64,000 nucleotides of DNA from Novosphingobium sp. ST904. Its GTDB lineage: Bacteria; Pseudomonadota; Alphaproteobacteria; Sphingomonadales; Sphingomonadaceae. The position numbers and the translations under genes are program-made. The stretch's first letter is position 1; every line of letters begins with the position of its first letter. The DNA lies in contig NZ_LGJH01000165.1 in assembly GCF_001298105.1 (NCBI RefSeq), positions 62,001 to 126,000 of the forward strand. Reading direction: 5' to 3'. This document shows positions 45,688-55,486 of the stretch, piece by piece. The notes under the pieces are model-generated. The model was not told where the DNA came from, did no database searches, and saw only the letters and a program-made list of their open reading frames with translations.

Positions 45688-48517
45688 ATGGATTCTGCTT
45701 CGTACCGCCGCCGTCATGTCTGGATATCGGGGTGCGGGATCGCGGCCCTGAGTGTGTCGATGTGTGCGGCGATATGCGCCCCGATGAGCGCGCAGGCGCA
45801 GGAAACCCTGCAACTCTCAACCGGAGGGGGCGCCCATCGTCGTTACCGGCTCGCGCATTCCGCGCGTCGCCACCGAGGGGCCGGCGCCGGTCACCGTCAT
45901 CAGTTCCTCCACCATTCTCGAGAACGGCTATGCCAGCGTGCCCGACATCCTGCGCGCCGTCACCCAGAACGGGGGCGAGACGCAGAGCCAGCAGTCCTTC
46001 AGCGGCGCCAGCTTCACGCCCGGCGCGCAGCAGGTGGACCTTCGCGGCCTTGGGCCGAACCATACCCTGGTTCTGGTGAACGGCCGCCGCATCGCCGATT
46101 TCCCGCTGCCGTTCCAGGGACGCAGCAACTTCACCGATATCTCGAACATCCCGGTGAGCATGATCGACCAGGTGGAGATCCTGAGCGGCAGCGCCTCGGC
46201 TATCTACGGATCGGACGCCATGGCGGGCGTCATCAACTTCAAGCTCAAGGACAAGGCCGACGGCACGACGATAGACTATCGCCACGGCCGCACCGAGCAG
46301 GGCGGGGGCATGTCGCACCGCCTTTCCGTGACGAGCGGCTGGTCGAACGACCGTTTCCACATCGTGGGCGGGGTGGAGTATCTGCTGCAGCGTCCGATCT
46401 GGGCATCGCAGCGCAGGATCCAGGACAGCACGGCGGACAATCCCACCACCGCCAGCCCGCTCGCCCGCCGCACGTTCCTGCGCTACGATCCCGATGCGGA
46501 CGAATATGTCGATCCCGGCGCGTCGACGTGCGCGGGGCTGTCCTATCTCAACGGTGGCTCGACCTATTACGCCTCGCGCCCGCGCTACGGCGCCTATGAT
46601 CCGGACCTTGACGATTACGGCCCCGGATACTTCTGCGGCAGCAATACCTCGATCGGCTACGGCACGATCATATCCCGGCGCGAAGGCTTCAACAGCTTCG
46701 CCTCGGCGGGCTTCAAGCTGTCCGACGCGGCGGAGCTGTTCGTCGATGCCCAGTTCGGCATCAGCAAGGTGGCGCTCATGCCGGACGTGCTGGAATGGGG
46801 TTTCCAGGACTCCTCGGGCAGCAGCGACACGACCTTCTACAATGCCTACGACAACCGGCTGGATGACTGGTACCGGCAGTTCACGCCCGAGGAATCCGGC
46901 GGTTTCCACAATGTCATGACGCGCAATCGCCAGACCACCTTCAGCGTGACGCCGGGCATCAAGGGCGCGCTGTCGGACAAGTGGTCCTACGAGCTTTCGT
47001 TCAATCACAGCGAATACCGCGCCAGGGTCGAGTTTCCCGAAGTCATCGCGGCCAAGGCCAATGCGCTGTTCCTGGGCGAGCAGATCGGCACGGACGAGGA
47101 CAGCGGCTATCCGATCTTCAACGCCGATCCCTCGCGCCTCTACACGCCGCTCACCCAGTCCGAGTACGAGAGCATCACCGCCTATTCGGTCTACCGGCCG
47201 AAAAGCTGGACCGACAATCTCCAGGCAACGCTCACCAGCACGAGCCTGTTCGAACTGCCCGCCGGGCCGGTGGGCTTCGCCGCCGTGGCCGAAGGTGGAA
47301 AGCAGGGCTACGATCTCAACCCGGACCCGCTGGCGCTGACCGATTACTACTATGGCCTCAAGGACAGCGACGGGCACGGTTCGCGCAGCCACTGGGCGAT
47401 CGGCGGCGAACTGCGCGTGCCGGTGACGAGCTTCCTCCAGCTTTCCGGCGCGGCGCGCTATGACGGCTATCGCTTTGCCGGCAACACCATCGGCCGGTTC
47501 ACGTACAACGGCGGGCTGGAAGTCCGCCCGATGCGCACGCTTCTGCTGCGCGCCGCCTACGGTACGGGCTTCCGCGCGCCGGACCTGCACTATGTCTTTA
47601 CCGGCCCCGGCAATACCCACCCTTCAGCGACCGACTATTACCTCTGCCGGACCGAGGAGCCCGACGAGGAAATCGGCGATTGCTCCTACTCGGACGAAGG
47701 CATCGTCGCCAAGCGCAACGGCAACCGCAGCCTGAAGCCGGAAACCAGCAAGTCGCTCAACGCCGGTTTCGTCTGGCAGCCGAGCCCGCGTTTCGACGTC
47801 TCGGTGGACTATTTCCGCGTATCGCTGTCGAACCAGGTGCAGGATCTCTCGATCGACCAGCTCCTGCGCGACGAGGCCGATTGCCGCATCGGCGAGACCA
47901 ATTCGGGCAGCCCGGTCGATATCAATTCGCCGACCTGCCAGGACGCCATCGCCCGCGTGCAGCGCTATGCCAGCGGCGTGAACGAGGGCGAGCTGGATTC
48001 CGTCTCGATCAACCCGATCAACATCGCGCACGAGAAGACCAGCGGCATCGACGTGGCACTCCACGCGAACCTGCCCACCGGTTTCGGGCTGTTTTCGCTG
48101 ACCGGATCGCACACCCACGTGTTCAAGCACAGCTTCCGGCAATATCCGGGCGACGCTTCGATCGACAAGCTGGCTTACGACAGCGGCTATGACATCCCGC
48201 GCGACAAATCGACCGCCAGCGTAAGCTGGAACCTCGAACAGCTTACCTGGACCGTTTCGGGAACGCGGCTGGGCAAGCTGCCCAATTACGACGAAGACGC
48301 CTACATCAAGGCGAGCTACCTGTTCAACACCAGCATCCAGTACGATTTCACCGACCATCTGCGCGGGTCGCTGACGGTGAACAACGTACTGGATCGCAAC
48401 CCCGTGAAGGACCGCAGCTACGCGGCTTATCCCTATTACGACATCAGCTGGTTCGACAGCGTGGGCCGCAGCATCTACCTTGAGATGACGTGGAAGATCG
48501 GAGGCAAGGGCTTCTAG
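45688..48517 (+). CDS. TonB-dependent receptor divergent from cyanophycinase fusion, one frame disruption
   Basis: An outer-membrane receptor of about 942 aa. Signal peptide IAALSVSMCAAICAPMSAQA, then APIVVTGSRIPRVATEGPAP, plug with VPDILRAVTQNGG, VDLRGLGPNHTLVLVNGRR, and EILSGSASAIYGSDAMAGVI, and a long barrel ending in IYLEMTWKIGGKGF. One extra base near 45826 separates the signal peptide from the plug. Several paired cysteines (STCAGL, GYFCGSN, TCQDAIAR) suggest disulfides in loops. Divergent placement next to the fusion enzyme suggests a peptide such as cyanophycin fragments as ligand. Its TAG stop is supplied by the end of the inserted element at 48514. Confidence 0.84.
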
Positions 48518-48782
48518 GGTCCTGACCCATTAATCACGCCTGCGAGGCACCGGAATGGCGAACATATCGGGCCAAAGCGGCTGCCGGGCGGGCTGGTTGC
48601 CCGTCCAAATCGCTTTGGTTCGAGATGGAAGCCATTCCGGTGTCCCGGAGGGATTTGATCAAAATGGCCTAGTGCAGCGTCAGAAAGGCTTGAAATATAG
48701 ACATATTACTACGCCTTCCTTCCTCGCTCTGAGCCATTTTTATTCAAACCTCGCAGGCGTGATTAATGGGTCCTGACCCTAG
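48514..48782. mobile_element. MITE-like element with 34-bp terminal inverted repeats and CTAG ends
   Basis: Outer repeats at 48514-48547 and 48749-48782 are inverted copies with 32 of 34 positions identical; both begin with CTAG, consistent with insertion into a CTAG target as used by IS5-group transposases. The shared core includes GACCCATTAATCACGCCTGC. Inside there is no transposase, but a nested stem: CACCGGAATGGC (48548-48559) with GCCATTCCGGTG (48631-48642), and CCAAAGCG (48572-48579) with CGCTTTGG (48611-48618). It is about 265 bp, so it is probably a non-autonomous element. Its left CTAG provides the stop codon of the receptor gene. Confidence 0.75.
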
Positions 48783-48816
48783 GTCGTAAATTCATAAACG
48801 GCACGCCGGGCGGGGT

Positions 48817-51800
48817 TCATTTCCCGCCCGGCGCCACGGTCAGCCGCCCGATCAGGCGCCCGCCTTCGGCATCCCGATCCGATCCTTTCTCGAAGGCGAT
48901 ATCGGCATCGACGAGCGTTTCCTTCATCGAGGGGCGCCCGAAATCGCGGATCATCCGCAGCATCACCCTTCCGTTGCCGTTCGGATTGATGCGGTCCGCG
49001 TCGAACCCGTTGATGCGGACGGTGTACTCCCCGGCGGGGGCCTTGCGGATGGCGTATTCCTCGGGACCGTAGCCGTCGGTCATGTCATTGGTGATATGGC
49101 CGCCGGAGGAACTGGTCTGGTAGCTGTAGAACACCTTCTCGCCGTTGGGCTCGATGACCCAGAGGTCGATGTCGGCATCGTCGTTCGTCCATTCGATGAC
49201 GATCCGGATATCGGTATCGAGCAGCGCCACGAGGCGCGGATCGAGCTTCCAGTTTCCGCCTGCCGCCTCGATCGCGGGAATGAGGCCGTTGGCTTCCATC
49301 AGGGCCACCGTCTCGATCCCGTCGAAGTCGCGGATCGCGGGATCGAGCACGACTTTCGCCAGCAGTGCGAAGGCCCGCTCCAGATCGTCCTTGCCCGAGG
49401 GGCCGTGCGCCCGCCCGCGTTCGGCAAGCGCCAGCGCCAGCGCGCGGCGGGGCTGGGGCCGGAAATCGCTTCCTGCCGCAAGCGTCTCGAACAGGGCGAC
49501 GGCGCGGTCGAGATCGCCTCCCGTTCCAGCCGGAACGCGACGATCTGCCGGGTTTCGTCATCCACCACCGCGAGTTCCAGCGCCGAAAACAGGAGGTCGC
49601 GGGCGGCCCCGGCATCGCCCTTGCGCCGGAACCATTCGGAGGTTTCCAGATAGAAAGCCGGCAGCGTGCCGAAGGTCTCTTCCTGTGCCGCCAGCACCGC
49701 CAGCCGGTTCTCCGGCTTCGCAGCGTCAAGCGCGGCGAGGTAGGGGCGCTCGGCAAGGGCGCTTTCAAGGTCGAGGCCGATGGTCCGGCCGGCGAGCGTT
49801 TCGCGGGATTGGACATCCACGGCCAGCGGCGCGCCCTGGACCGGGCTTGACCGCCGCTGTCCCGACACGACGATGTTCGCCGCGTCATCGCCGCCCGCCG
49901 AAGCGGCCTGCGTGGCAGGCAGGATAACGGAGACCGGCGGAGGCGGAGCTATGTTCATGGCAGGCGGGGCCGGAGGAGGCGGAGGAGGAGGCGCCGCCCC
50001 GAGGACCTCAGCCGAACGGCCCTTCACACGGGGGCGCGGCTTGAAGCGACTGTTCCACCACGTCTTGTGCGCGGTCCATTGCTCCACCACGAATGCCAGC
50101 CGTTCCTGCCGCTGGTGGGCGGTTTCCTGATCGCGGGTTTTCCGGGCGCTGCGGTAATCGGCCATCCATTGCCGGGAAAAGCCGCCGGATGGAGCAATAT
50201 CGGCATTCAGGTACTGGTCGGGACTTTCGAGCACGAGGAAGGCCATCGATGGCCCCGCCACATTGAAGGAACGGGCCAGCCGGACCATGCGATCATGCGC
50301 GAGCGGATCGTCGCCCAGCCGGTCCACCTCCTGGCTTGCCCAGAGCGCGCCGGCGGCGTTGAGCGGGGCGATCGGCCCGGAAGGGGCTTCGTAGACGCGT
50401 TCGGCCGTGCCCTTGCGGAGTCCCGCGATAGACAGATGCACTTTTCCGGTCTCGGGCATCTTGCCGACCGCGAACCAGCGGCCGTCGGCAGCCGGCAGGG
50501 TGCGAAACGGAAGCTTTCGCCCGTTATCGTCACGCGCAGCCAGAATGGCGATTCCGGGCTTGCCGAGGGTCTGGACGACGTCCTGCCCGTTTTCCTGCGT
50601 GAGGCGCAGGAAGCGGCCGCCCGCAGCTTGCGCCATGCGGGTCAGGCGGGCACCGTTGGCATCCGGCGCCGAGGCGATGATCGAGAGCGGGCAGTCCGGT
50701 TCGAACGCGGCCTGATTGTCCAGCGTCGCCACGCCGTCGGAGAACAGCAGGCAGGTATCCGCCGCGGGCAATTCCGGCTTTTCCAGCCCGGCGAAGCTGG
50801 TGCCGCCCCGGTAGGTCACGGCGGCTACGGCCCTGTCCAGTTCGTCGGCGCTGTGAACGGTCTGAAGGCGTGGCGCGTCGCTCGCAAAGGTCACGAGGTC
50901 GATCGCCTCGGGCGCGGCCTGTTCCACGTAGGCGCGCAGGAGCGCCCTCTCGCGGTCGAGCAGGTCGTCCCGGCGTGACAGCGAACGATCCCAGTAGATC
51001 CTCAGGCGGCCGCCATCCTTCGCGCCCGGACGTCGGGCCGGCGCGCATCGCCGATCTGGAAGAAGTCGCCGCCCTTGCCGTGGTGCGACACCAGCATCCC
51101 GGCAACGGGATCGCCGCCGAGGATGACGATGCCGCCCGCGACCGGCCGCTTGGTTTCCTCGAGATCGGTGGACCAGCTGCCGGCCGCCTTGTGCAGGAGC
51201 GACAGCGGCTTGCCGCCGATCCTGACCTCGGGCGCCGCCCGGAAACCGGAGATCCGCGTGCTGACGTGGAGGGCGGTGCGTCCTGCAGATCGAGCGGGAG
51301 GACGAGCCCCCGCGCCGGGTCGAAGGGCGCGGAAAGACTGATGCGGATGCGCCGGGGCTGGTTGCGGGAAATCGGGAAGATGCGGGCCTGGAAAAGGTTC
51401 GCCGCGGTGATCTCCGCCAGACCGGGATCGATGCCCTTTCGCACTTCGTCCTCGTAGACGTTCCGGGCTCTGGGCTGGTCCAGCAGTTCGCCATCGATCA
51501 TGGCCCCGTCAACGTCCAGCGCATAGCCGGTGACGACCGCGTCGGTGGGCAGTTCCAGCAGGAAACGCGCCTCGTCCGCCGTGCCGGACGCATCGGTGAG
51601 ATCGGCCTCGATCACGATGTCAGCAAGGCGTCCCTGCACCTGCACGTCGACATGGAGCCGCGAGATTTTCAGGCCCTGCGCATCGTGCCTGCCGGAGCCG
51701 TCGTCTATCCCGCGCTGGTATGCGGCGAGCTGCGGGTTCGGCCCCGTGTTCGGCCCTGGGGGCGGCGCTGCCAGGGCCGAACCGCCAAGCGGCAGCGTTC

Positions 51801-51849
51801 CGGCCGCCAACAGGCCCAGAACCAGTTTCGCAATGCGCCTGCAACCCAT
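48817..51849 (-). CDS. VIT/VWA-domain exported protein with C-terminal DUF2135-like domain, three frame disruptions
   Basis: About 1,011 aa: signal peptide (LVLGLLAAGTLPLGGSALA), a VIT domain with ADIVIEADLTDASGTADEAR and ARNVYEDEVRKGIDPG, then a VWA domain whose MIDAS motif reads WDRSLS, with GGTSFAG and FSDGV. A poly-Pro linker is followed by ANIVVSGQRRSS, a phrase like the start of TonB receptors. A helical repeat region then leads to a beta-sandwich, VIEWTNDDADIDLWVIEPNG, resembling DUF2135. One base is missing near 51285, 51035 and 49510; with these added the whole gene is one frame. Probably a periplasmic or surface adhesion or scaffold protein. Confidence 0.75.
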
Positions 51850-51914
51850 CCGCCGATATCCCCCCGCAATTGCGCCACTAAAACATGACCTTGGCGGACA
51901 GGCAATGTGGCAGT

Positions 51915-52811
51915 TCAATCCGTGATCAGGCTGGCGGCCGCCACGTCGCGCACGGCGTCTGTCAGCACGCGGAGCGAGCGGGCCTGAATGCGCGTGACGG
52001 TCCAGTAGAGCTTGACGTCGAAAGGGCGGCCGGGCGGCAGTTCCTGCAAGGTGCCGGCGGCGATATGCGCTTGGGTGAGGGGAGCGGGATGCATTCCCCA
52101 GCCCAGCCCCCGGAGCGCGAAATCGACGAACCCTTGCGTGGAGGGCACCCAGTGCGTCGGCGCGGCCAGCTTGACGCCATGAGTCTCGAAGGCCCAGCGC
52201 GCCTGCAGCGTGTCGCGGCGCTCGAAGCGGAGCAGCGGGGCCTTGGCCAGTGCACCGGGATCGATGCCGTTCCCGAAGTGGCGCGCGATGAATTCGGGCG
52301 AGGCGCAGGCGCGGTAGCGCAGCGATCCCAGTTCGATCGTCCGGCACCCCTGCACCGGCTCGGGGTCCGACGTCACCACGGCGTGGACTTCGCCGGAGCG
52401 CAGCCGGTCCGCGGTGTGCGCCTCGTCGTCCAGCGTCAGGTCCAGCAGCATCCCCGTCGCGCGGACGAAGGCGGCGGCGGCTTCGGGGAACCATGTCGCG
52501 AGACTGTCCGAATTGACGGCCAGCTTCACGGTCAGCGGGGCTGCGCGGCTGTCTTCCGGCGGGTTGAGATGAGGTTGCAGGTCGGCTTCTAGCAGTTGCA
52601 CCCGGTCGAAGTGGGCCCGCAGGGTCGCGCCCAGCTCGGTCGGCTCGCAAGGCTGGCCGCGAACGATCAGGACCGCGCCCAGCCGTTCCTCAAGGCCGCG
52701 CACGCGCTGCGACACGGCAGACGGCGTGATGTTCAGGGCTTCCGCCGCGCGCTCGAACGTGCCTTCGCGGATGACGGCGGAGACGGCGGCGAGGGCGGGG
52801 TAGTCCAGCAT
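51915..52811 (-). CDS. argP: ArgP/IciA-type LysR regulator of LysE exporter
   Basis: A 298-aa LysR protein of the ArgP branch. It starts MLDYPALAAVSAVIREGTFE, exactly the ArgP N-terminal pattern, then NITPSAVSQRVRGLEERLGA as recognition helix; the effector domain includes KLAVNSDSLATWFPEAAAAF and RACASPEFIARHF. Such proteins sense Lys or Arg and activate the divergent lysE/argO exporter. Upstream in-frame ATG codons at 52829 and 52835 are possible, but they lie within palindromic promoter sequence. Confidence 0.88.
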   Translation of the reverse strand: MLDYPALAAVSAVIREGTFERAAEALNITPSAVSQRVRGLEERLGAVLIVRGQPCEPTELGATLRAHFDRVQLLEADLQPHLNPPEDSRAAPLTVKLAVNSDSLATWFPEAAAAFVRATGMLLDLTLDDEAHTADRLRSGEVHAVVTSDPEPVQGCRTIELGSLRYRACASPEFIARHFGNGIDPGALAKAPLLRFERRDTLQARWAFETHGVKLAAPTHWVPSTQGFVDFALRGLGWGMHPAPLTQAHIAAGTLQELPPGRPFDVKLYWTVTRIQARSLRVLTDAVRDVAAASLITD

Positions 52812-52859
52812 GATGAAGCAGTGCTTCATCTGCATTAGCAAATCAACCTTTGCTAATGC
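52812..52859. promoter_or_regulatory. LysR-type operator between argP-like gene and lysE
   Basis: GCATTAGCAAA (52832-52842) and TTTGCTAATGC (52849-52859) are a perfect 11-bp inverted repeat with a six-base spacer, and contain the T-N11-A LysR pattern. Next to it GATGAAGCA (52812-52820) and TGCTTCATC (52822-52830) form a second perfect palindrome. Position in the divergent gap marks them as ArgP-type binding sites. Confidence 0.7.
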
Positions 52860-52884
52860 TGCGCCGGCCTGCACTGGAAGGGAC

Positions 52885-52983
52885 ATGAATGTTCTGACCA
52901 TCCCTTGCGTGTTGACGTTGATCGTCGTGGCTGCGTCCCTGCTGGCCTTGTGGGCCGGACTTGCGAAGGGTGCGCCGCGATGA
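52885..52983 (+). CDS. 32-aa membrane peptide coupled to lysE
   Basis: A short frame encodes 32 residues, nearly all hydrophobic (MNVLTIPCVLTLIVVAASLL then ALWAGLAKGAPR), forming one membrane span with a positive C-terminal tail. GGAAGGG lies just before the ATG, one of the best ribosome sites in the window. Its stop overlaps the lysE ATG (ATGA), so lysE translation should depend on it. It may be a regulatory leader or a small subunit of the exporter. Confidence 0.6.
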   Translation: MNVLTIPCVLTLIVVAASLLALWAGLAKGAPR

Positions 52984-53600
52984 CGGGGGCTGCCTATCCG
53001 TTCCTTTCCGGCTTCGCGCTGTCCGCCGCGCTCATCATGGCGATCGGCGCGCAGAACCTGTTCGTGCTGCGGCAGGGGCTTCGGCGTGAGCATGTCGGGC
53101 CGGTCGTGCTGTTCTGCGCTTCGGCGGATGCCGTGCTGATCGCGGCGGGGGTGGCCGGGGTCGGCGCGTTCCTGACGGCCGTGCCGGGGCTGGCGACGGT
53201 GCTTTCGCTTGGCGGGGCGGCGTTCCTGGCATGGTACGGGATCAAGGCGTTCCAGCGAATGGCTGCGCCCGATGCGATGGCGGTGGCGTCTGGCGGCGGT
53301 ATCAGCCTGGGCAGGGCGATCGCGGCGACGGCGGGTTTCACCTTCCTCAATCCGCACGTCTACCTCGACACGGTGCTGCTGATGGGCACGGCGGGCGCGG
53401 CACAATCAGCGGCGGCGAGGCCGCTTTTCGTTGCAGGCGCCGCGAGCGCGAGCTTCATCTGGTTCGCCGGTCTCGGCTACGGTGCGCGCCTGCTCGTGCC
53501 GCTGTTTTCCCGCCCGGCTTCATGGCGCATCCTTGACGCCATCGTCGGCGCGACGATGCTGGTGCTTTCGGCATCGCTGCTCGCGCGGGCCGCGTTCTGA
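52980..53600 (+). CDS. lysE: LysE/ArgO-family amino acid exporter
   Basis: A 206-aa inner-membrane exporter with six hydrophobic spans. The N-terminal GFALSAALIMAIGAQNLFVLR and the loop FLNPHVYLDTVLLMG are diagnostic of LysE/ArgO. It exports basic amino acids, mainly Lys and Arg, and protects cells growing on peptides. The divergent ArgP-like regulator and the operator between them fit the known lysEG arrangement. Confidence 0.9.
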   Translation: MTGAAYPFLSGFALSAALIMAIGAQNLFVLRQGLRREHVGPVVLFCASADAVLIAAGVAGVGAFLTAVPGLATVLSLGGAAFLAWYGIKAFQRMAAPDAMAVASGGGISLGRAIAATAGFTFLNPHVYLDTVLLMGTAGAAQSAAARPLFVAGAASASFIWFAGLGYGARLLVPLFSRPASWRILDAIVGATMLVLSASLLARAAF

Positions 53601-53624
53601 TTTCTTTTTTCCCGGAGCCTGCTC

Positions 53625-54254
53625 ATGTACTGTCCCGCCGCCTTTCGTGAAGACCGTGCCGAGGTGCTTCACGCGGCGATCCGCGCCTATCCGCTGGCCA
53701 CGCTGGTGACGCATGGCGCGGCGGGGCTGACGGCCAACCTGATCCCGTTCACGCTGGTGGCGCCGCCGTCCGGGCCGGTCTTGCTCCGCGCGCACATGGC
53801 GCGCACGAACCCGCAGGTGGAGGAACTGCGCGCAGGTGCCGATGCCCTCGTGATCTTCCAGGGGCCGCAGGCCTATGTCACTCCGGCATGGTATCCGGCC
53901 AAGCGCGAGCACGGGAAAGTCGTGCCGACGTGGAACTATATCGCCGTGCAGGCGCGGGGCCGCGCATCCGTTACGGACGATGCCGCCTGGCTGCGCGCGC
54001 AGATCGACCAGTTGACGGATGAGCAGGAGCGCGGCCGCGCCGTGCCATGGGCGGTGGACGATGCGCCCGCCGCTTTCATCGCCGGTCAGCTCAGGGGAAT
54101 TTCGGGTATCGAGATCCCGGTCGAGAGGCTTGAGGGCAAGTGGAAGGCGAGCCAGAACCAGTCGCAAGCCGCCCGGAGCGCCGTGGCTGAGGGACTGCGA
54201 GAGGGCGAAACTCCGTCTGCGTCCATGGCGGATATCGTTGCGGCTGCGACGTAA
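53625..54254 (+). CDS. FMN-binding PaiB-type regulator/oxidoreductase
   Basis: A 209-aa split-barrel FMN-binding protein of the PaiB family. FREDRAEVLHAAIRAYPLAT, TANLIPFTL, AHMARTNPQ, GPQAYVTPAWYP, VVPTWNYIAVQARGRA and LEGKWKASQNQ are the conserved blocks in order. Family members were described as negative regulators, but the fold suggests a flavin-linked enzyme. It follows lysE after 24 bases and may share its transcript. Confidence 0.86.
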   Translation: MYCPAAFREDRAEVLHAAIRAYPLATLVTHGAAGLTANLIPFTLVAPPSGPVLLRAHMARTNPQVEELRAGADALVIFQGPQAYVTPAWYPAKREHGKVVPTWNYIAVQARGRASVTDDAAWLRAQIDQLTDEQERGRAVPWAVDDAPAAFIAGQLRGISGIEIPVERLEGKWKASQNQSQAARSAVAEGLREGETPSASMADIVAAAT

Positions 54255-54264
54255 AGTTATGATA

Positions 54265-54295
54265 TTGACTCGCAATAGCTAAATTGCATTAATAT
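54265..54295 (+). promoter_or_regulatory. sigma70-like promoter for the 189-aa secreted protein
   Basis: TTGACT (54265-54270) and TAATAT (54290-54295) are separated by 19 bases, or 18 to an overlapping TTAATA. The spacing is long, but the region is AT-rich and lies about 30 bases before the start at 54324. It also contains GCAAT-N6-ATTGC. Confidence 0.4.
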
Positions 54296-54323
54296 GAACT
54301 TCGTATCAGCGAAGGAATTGGTG

Positions 54324-54893
54324 ATGATCGTTCATGGACTTCTCGCCGCCGCTGCGGCTTTGCCGCTGCTTGCCGCCAATGTGCCGGACGCGGCGATGAA
54401 CGATGCCTTCGAACAGGCGCTCGCTTCCCCGCCGGTGCAGAGGGATACGCGATCGGCCGGCGATCCGCAGATCGATGCGGCGCTTCAGGCGGAAAACTGC
54501 GGCGTGGTTGGCTCCATCGATCAGCAGATCGTCACGATGAAGTCGGGTGTCGTCGAGGATTCCGCCGACCTCGGTTCGGCATTCTTCGTGCGATGTGCGG
54601 ACAGTTCCGCCTTTCTCCTGCGGGAATTGCGGGAGAAGGTCACCGTGAAGGACGGAAAGGTCACCGGGCGGGTAGGCAACCTCGGCGGACTGGGCTTTAC
54701 GGAAAGCCTCGCCGGGCGACCGGCGGCGTTCCGCTATCAGGATTTCGCGAAGTTGCAGCGGACGATGGCGACCATGGCATGGGTCGCCCCCGATGGCGCC
54801 CGCTATGCGGTCAGCACTTATGGCGATGCGGATCAGGACAGCGCCCGCGAACGATTGTCCGCGATCGCGACGAAGTTCGTCTCTCGCCTGTAA
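54324..54893 (+). CDS. 189-aa exported protein of unknown function
   Basis: Signal peptide MIVHGLLAAAAALPLLAA, then a soluble domain with two cysteines (AENCGVVG and FVRCADSS) that could form a disulfide, and a helical C-terminus (DQDSARERLSAIATKFVSRL). AAGGA precedes the ATG at 54324; an earlier ATG overlaps the promoter and is less likely. No family is recognised. It is probably periplasmic. Confidence 0.55.
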   Translation: MIVHGLLAAAAALPLLAANVPDAAMNDAFEQALASPPVQRDTRSAGDPQIDAALQAENCGVVGSIDQQIVTMKSGVVEDSADLGSAFFVRCADSSAFLLRELREKVTVKDGKVTGRVGNLGGLGFTESLAGRPAAFRYQDFAKLQRTMATMAWVAPDGARYAVSTYGDADQDSARERLSAIATKFVSRL

Positions 54894-54902
54894 CGGGGGC
54901 GT

Positions 54903-55376
54903 TCAGGCGGCGATGTCCGCGAATGTGGCGCCGAGAAGGGCTGCTGCATCGTCGCCGGAAAGCCTGGCCTGAAGGCCCCGCTGCCCGCCGTTGAGAAAGA
55001 TCGCGTCCCACAGCAGGGCGGTCTCGTCGATCACTGTCGGCACCCGGCGCATCTGTCCGAACGGGCTGATGCCGCCGATCTTGTAGCCGGTCAGTCGTTC
55101 GGCATCGGCGGGTTTCATCATTGCGGCGCTCTTGGCGCGCAGGGCGGCGGCGGCTTTCTTCATCGAGACTTCGCCGCTGCTCGGCGCGACGACGCAGGCC
55201 GGCTTGCCGTCGGCAAGCAGCATGAGGGTCTTGAACACCTGGGCAGGATCGGCGCCGATCGCCACGGCCGCCGCCTGGCCGATGCTCTCTGCCGAAGGAT
55301 CGTAGTCATAGGCGTGGAGGCTGAAGGAGACTCTTGCCTGTTCCAGCGCCCTTGTTGCGCGGGTGGATTGCGCCAT
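54903..55376 (-). CDS. ybaK: Cys-tRNA(Pro)/Cys-tRNA(Cys) deacylase YbaK/EbsC
   Basis: A 157-aa editing enzyme of the YbaK/ProX group that removes mischarged Cys from tRNA-Pro. Conserved blocks are SLHAYDYDPSAESIGQAAAV, QVFKTLMLLADGKPACVVAP with the catalytic Lys, SMKKAAAALRAKSAAM and GYKIGGISPFGQ. It is cytoplasmic, transcribed leftward, converging with the secreted protein gene. Confidence 0.92.
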   Translation of the reverse strand: MAQSTRATRALEQARVSFSLHAYDYDPSAESIGQAAAVAIGADPAQVFKTLMLLADGKPACVVAPSSGEVSMKKAAAALRAKSAAMMKPADAERLTGYKIGGISPFGQMRRVPTVIDETALLWDAIFLNGGQRGLQARLSGDDAAALLGATFADIAA

Positions 55377-55486
55377 CGGGAATTCCTGCTCGTGGTTGCC
55401 CGCAGCCGCCTAGCGCAGCGCGCAGCGCGGGCCAAGGGGCAGGACCGGCACGAAAAGGCGCCCTGATATCGGCATGTCCCGTAAGA

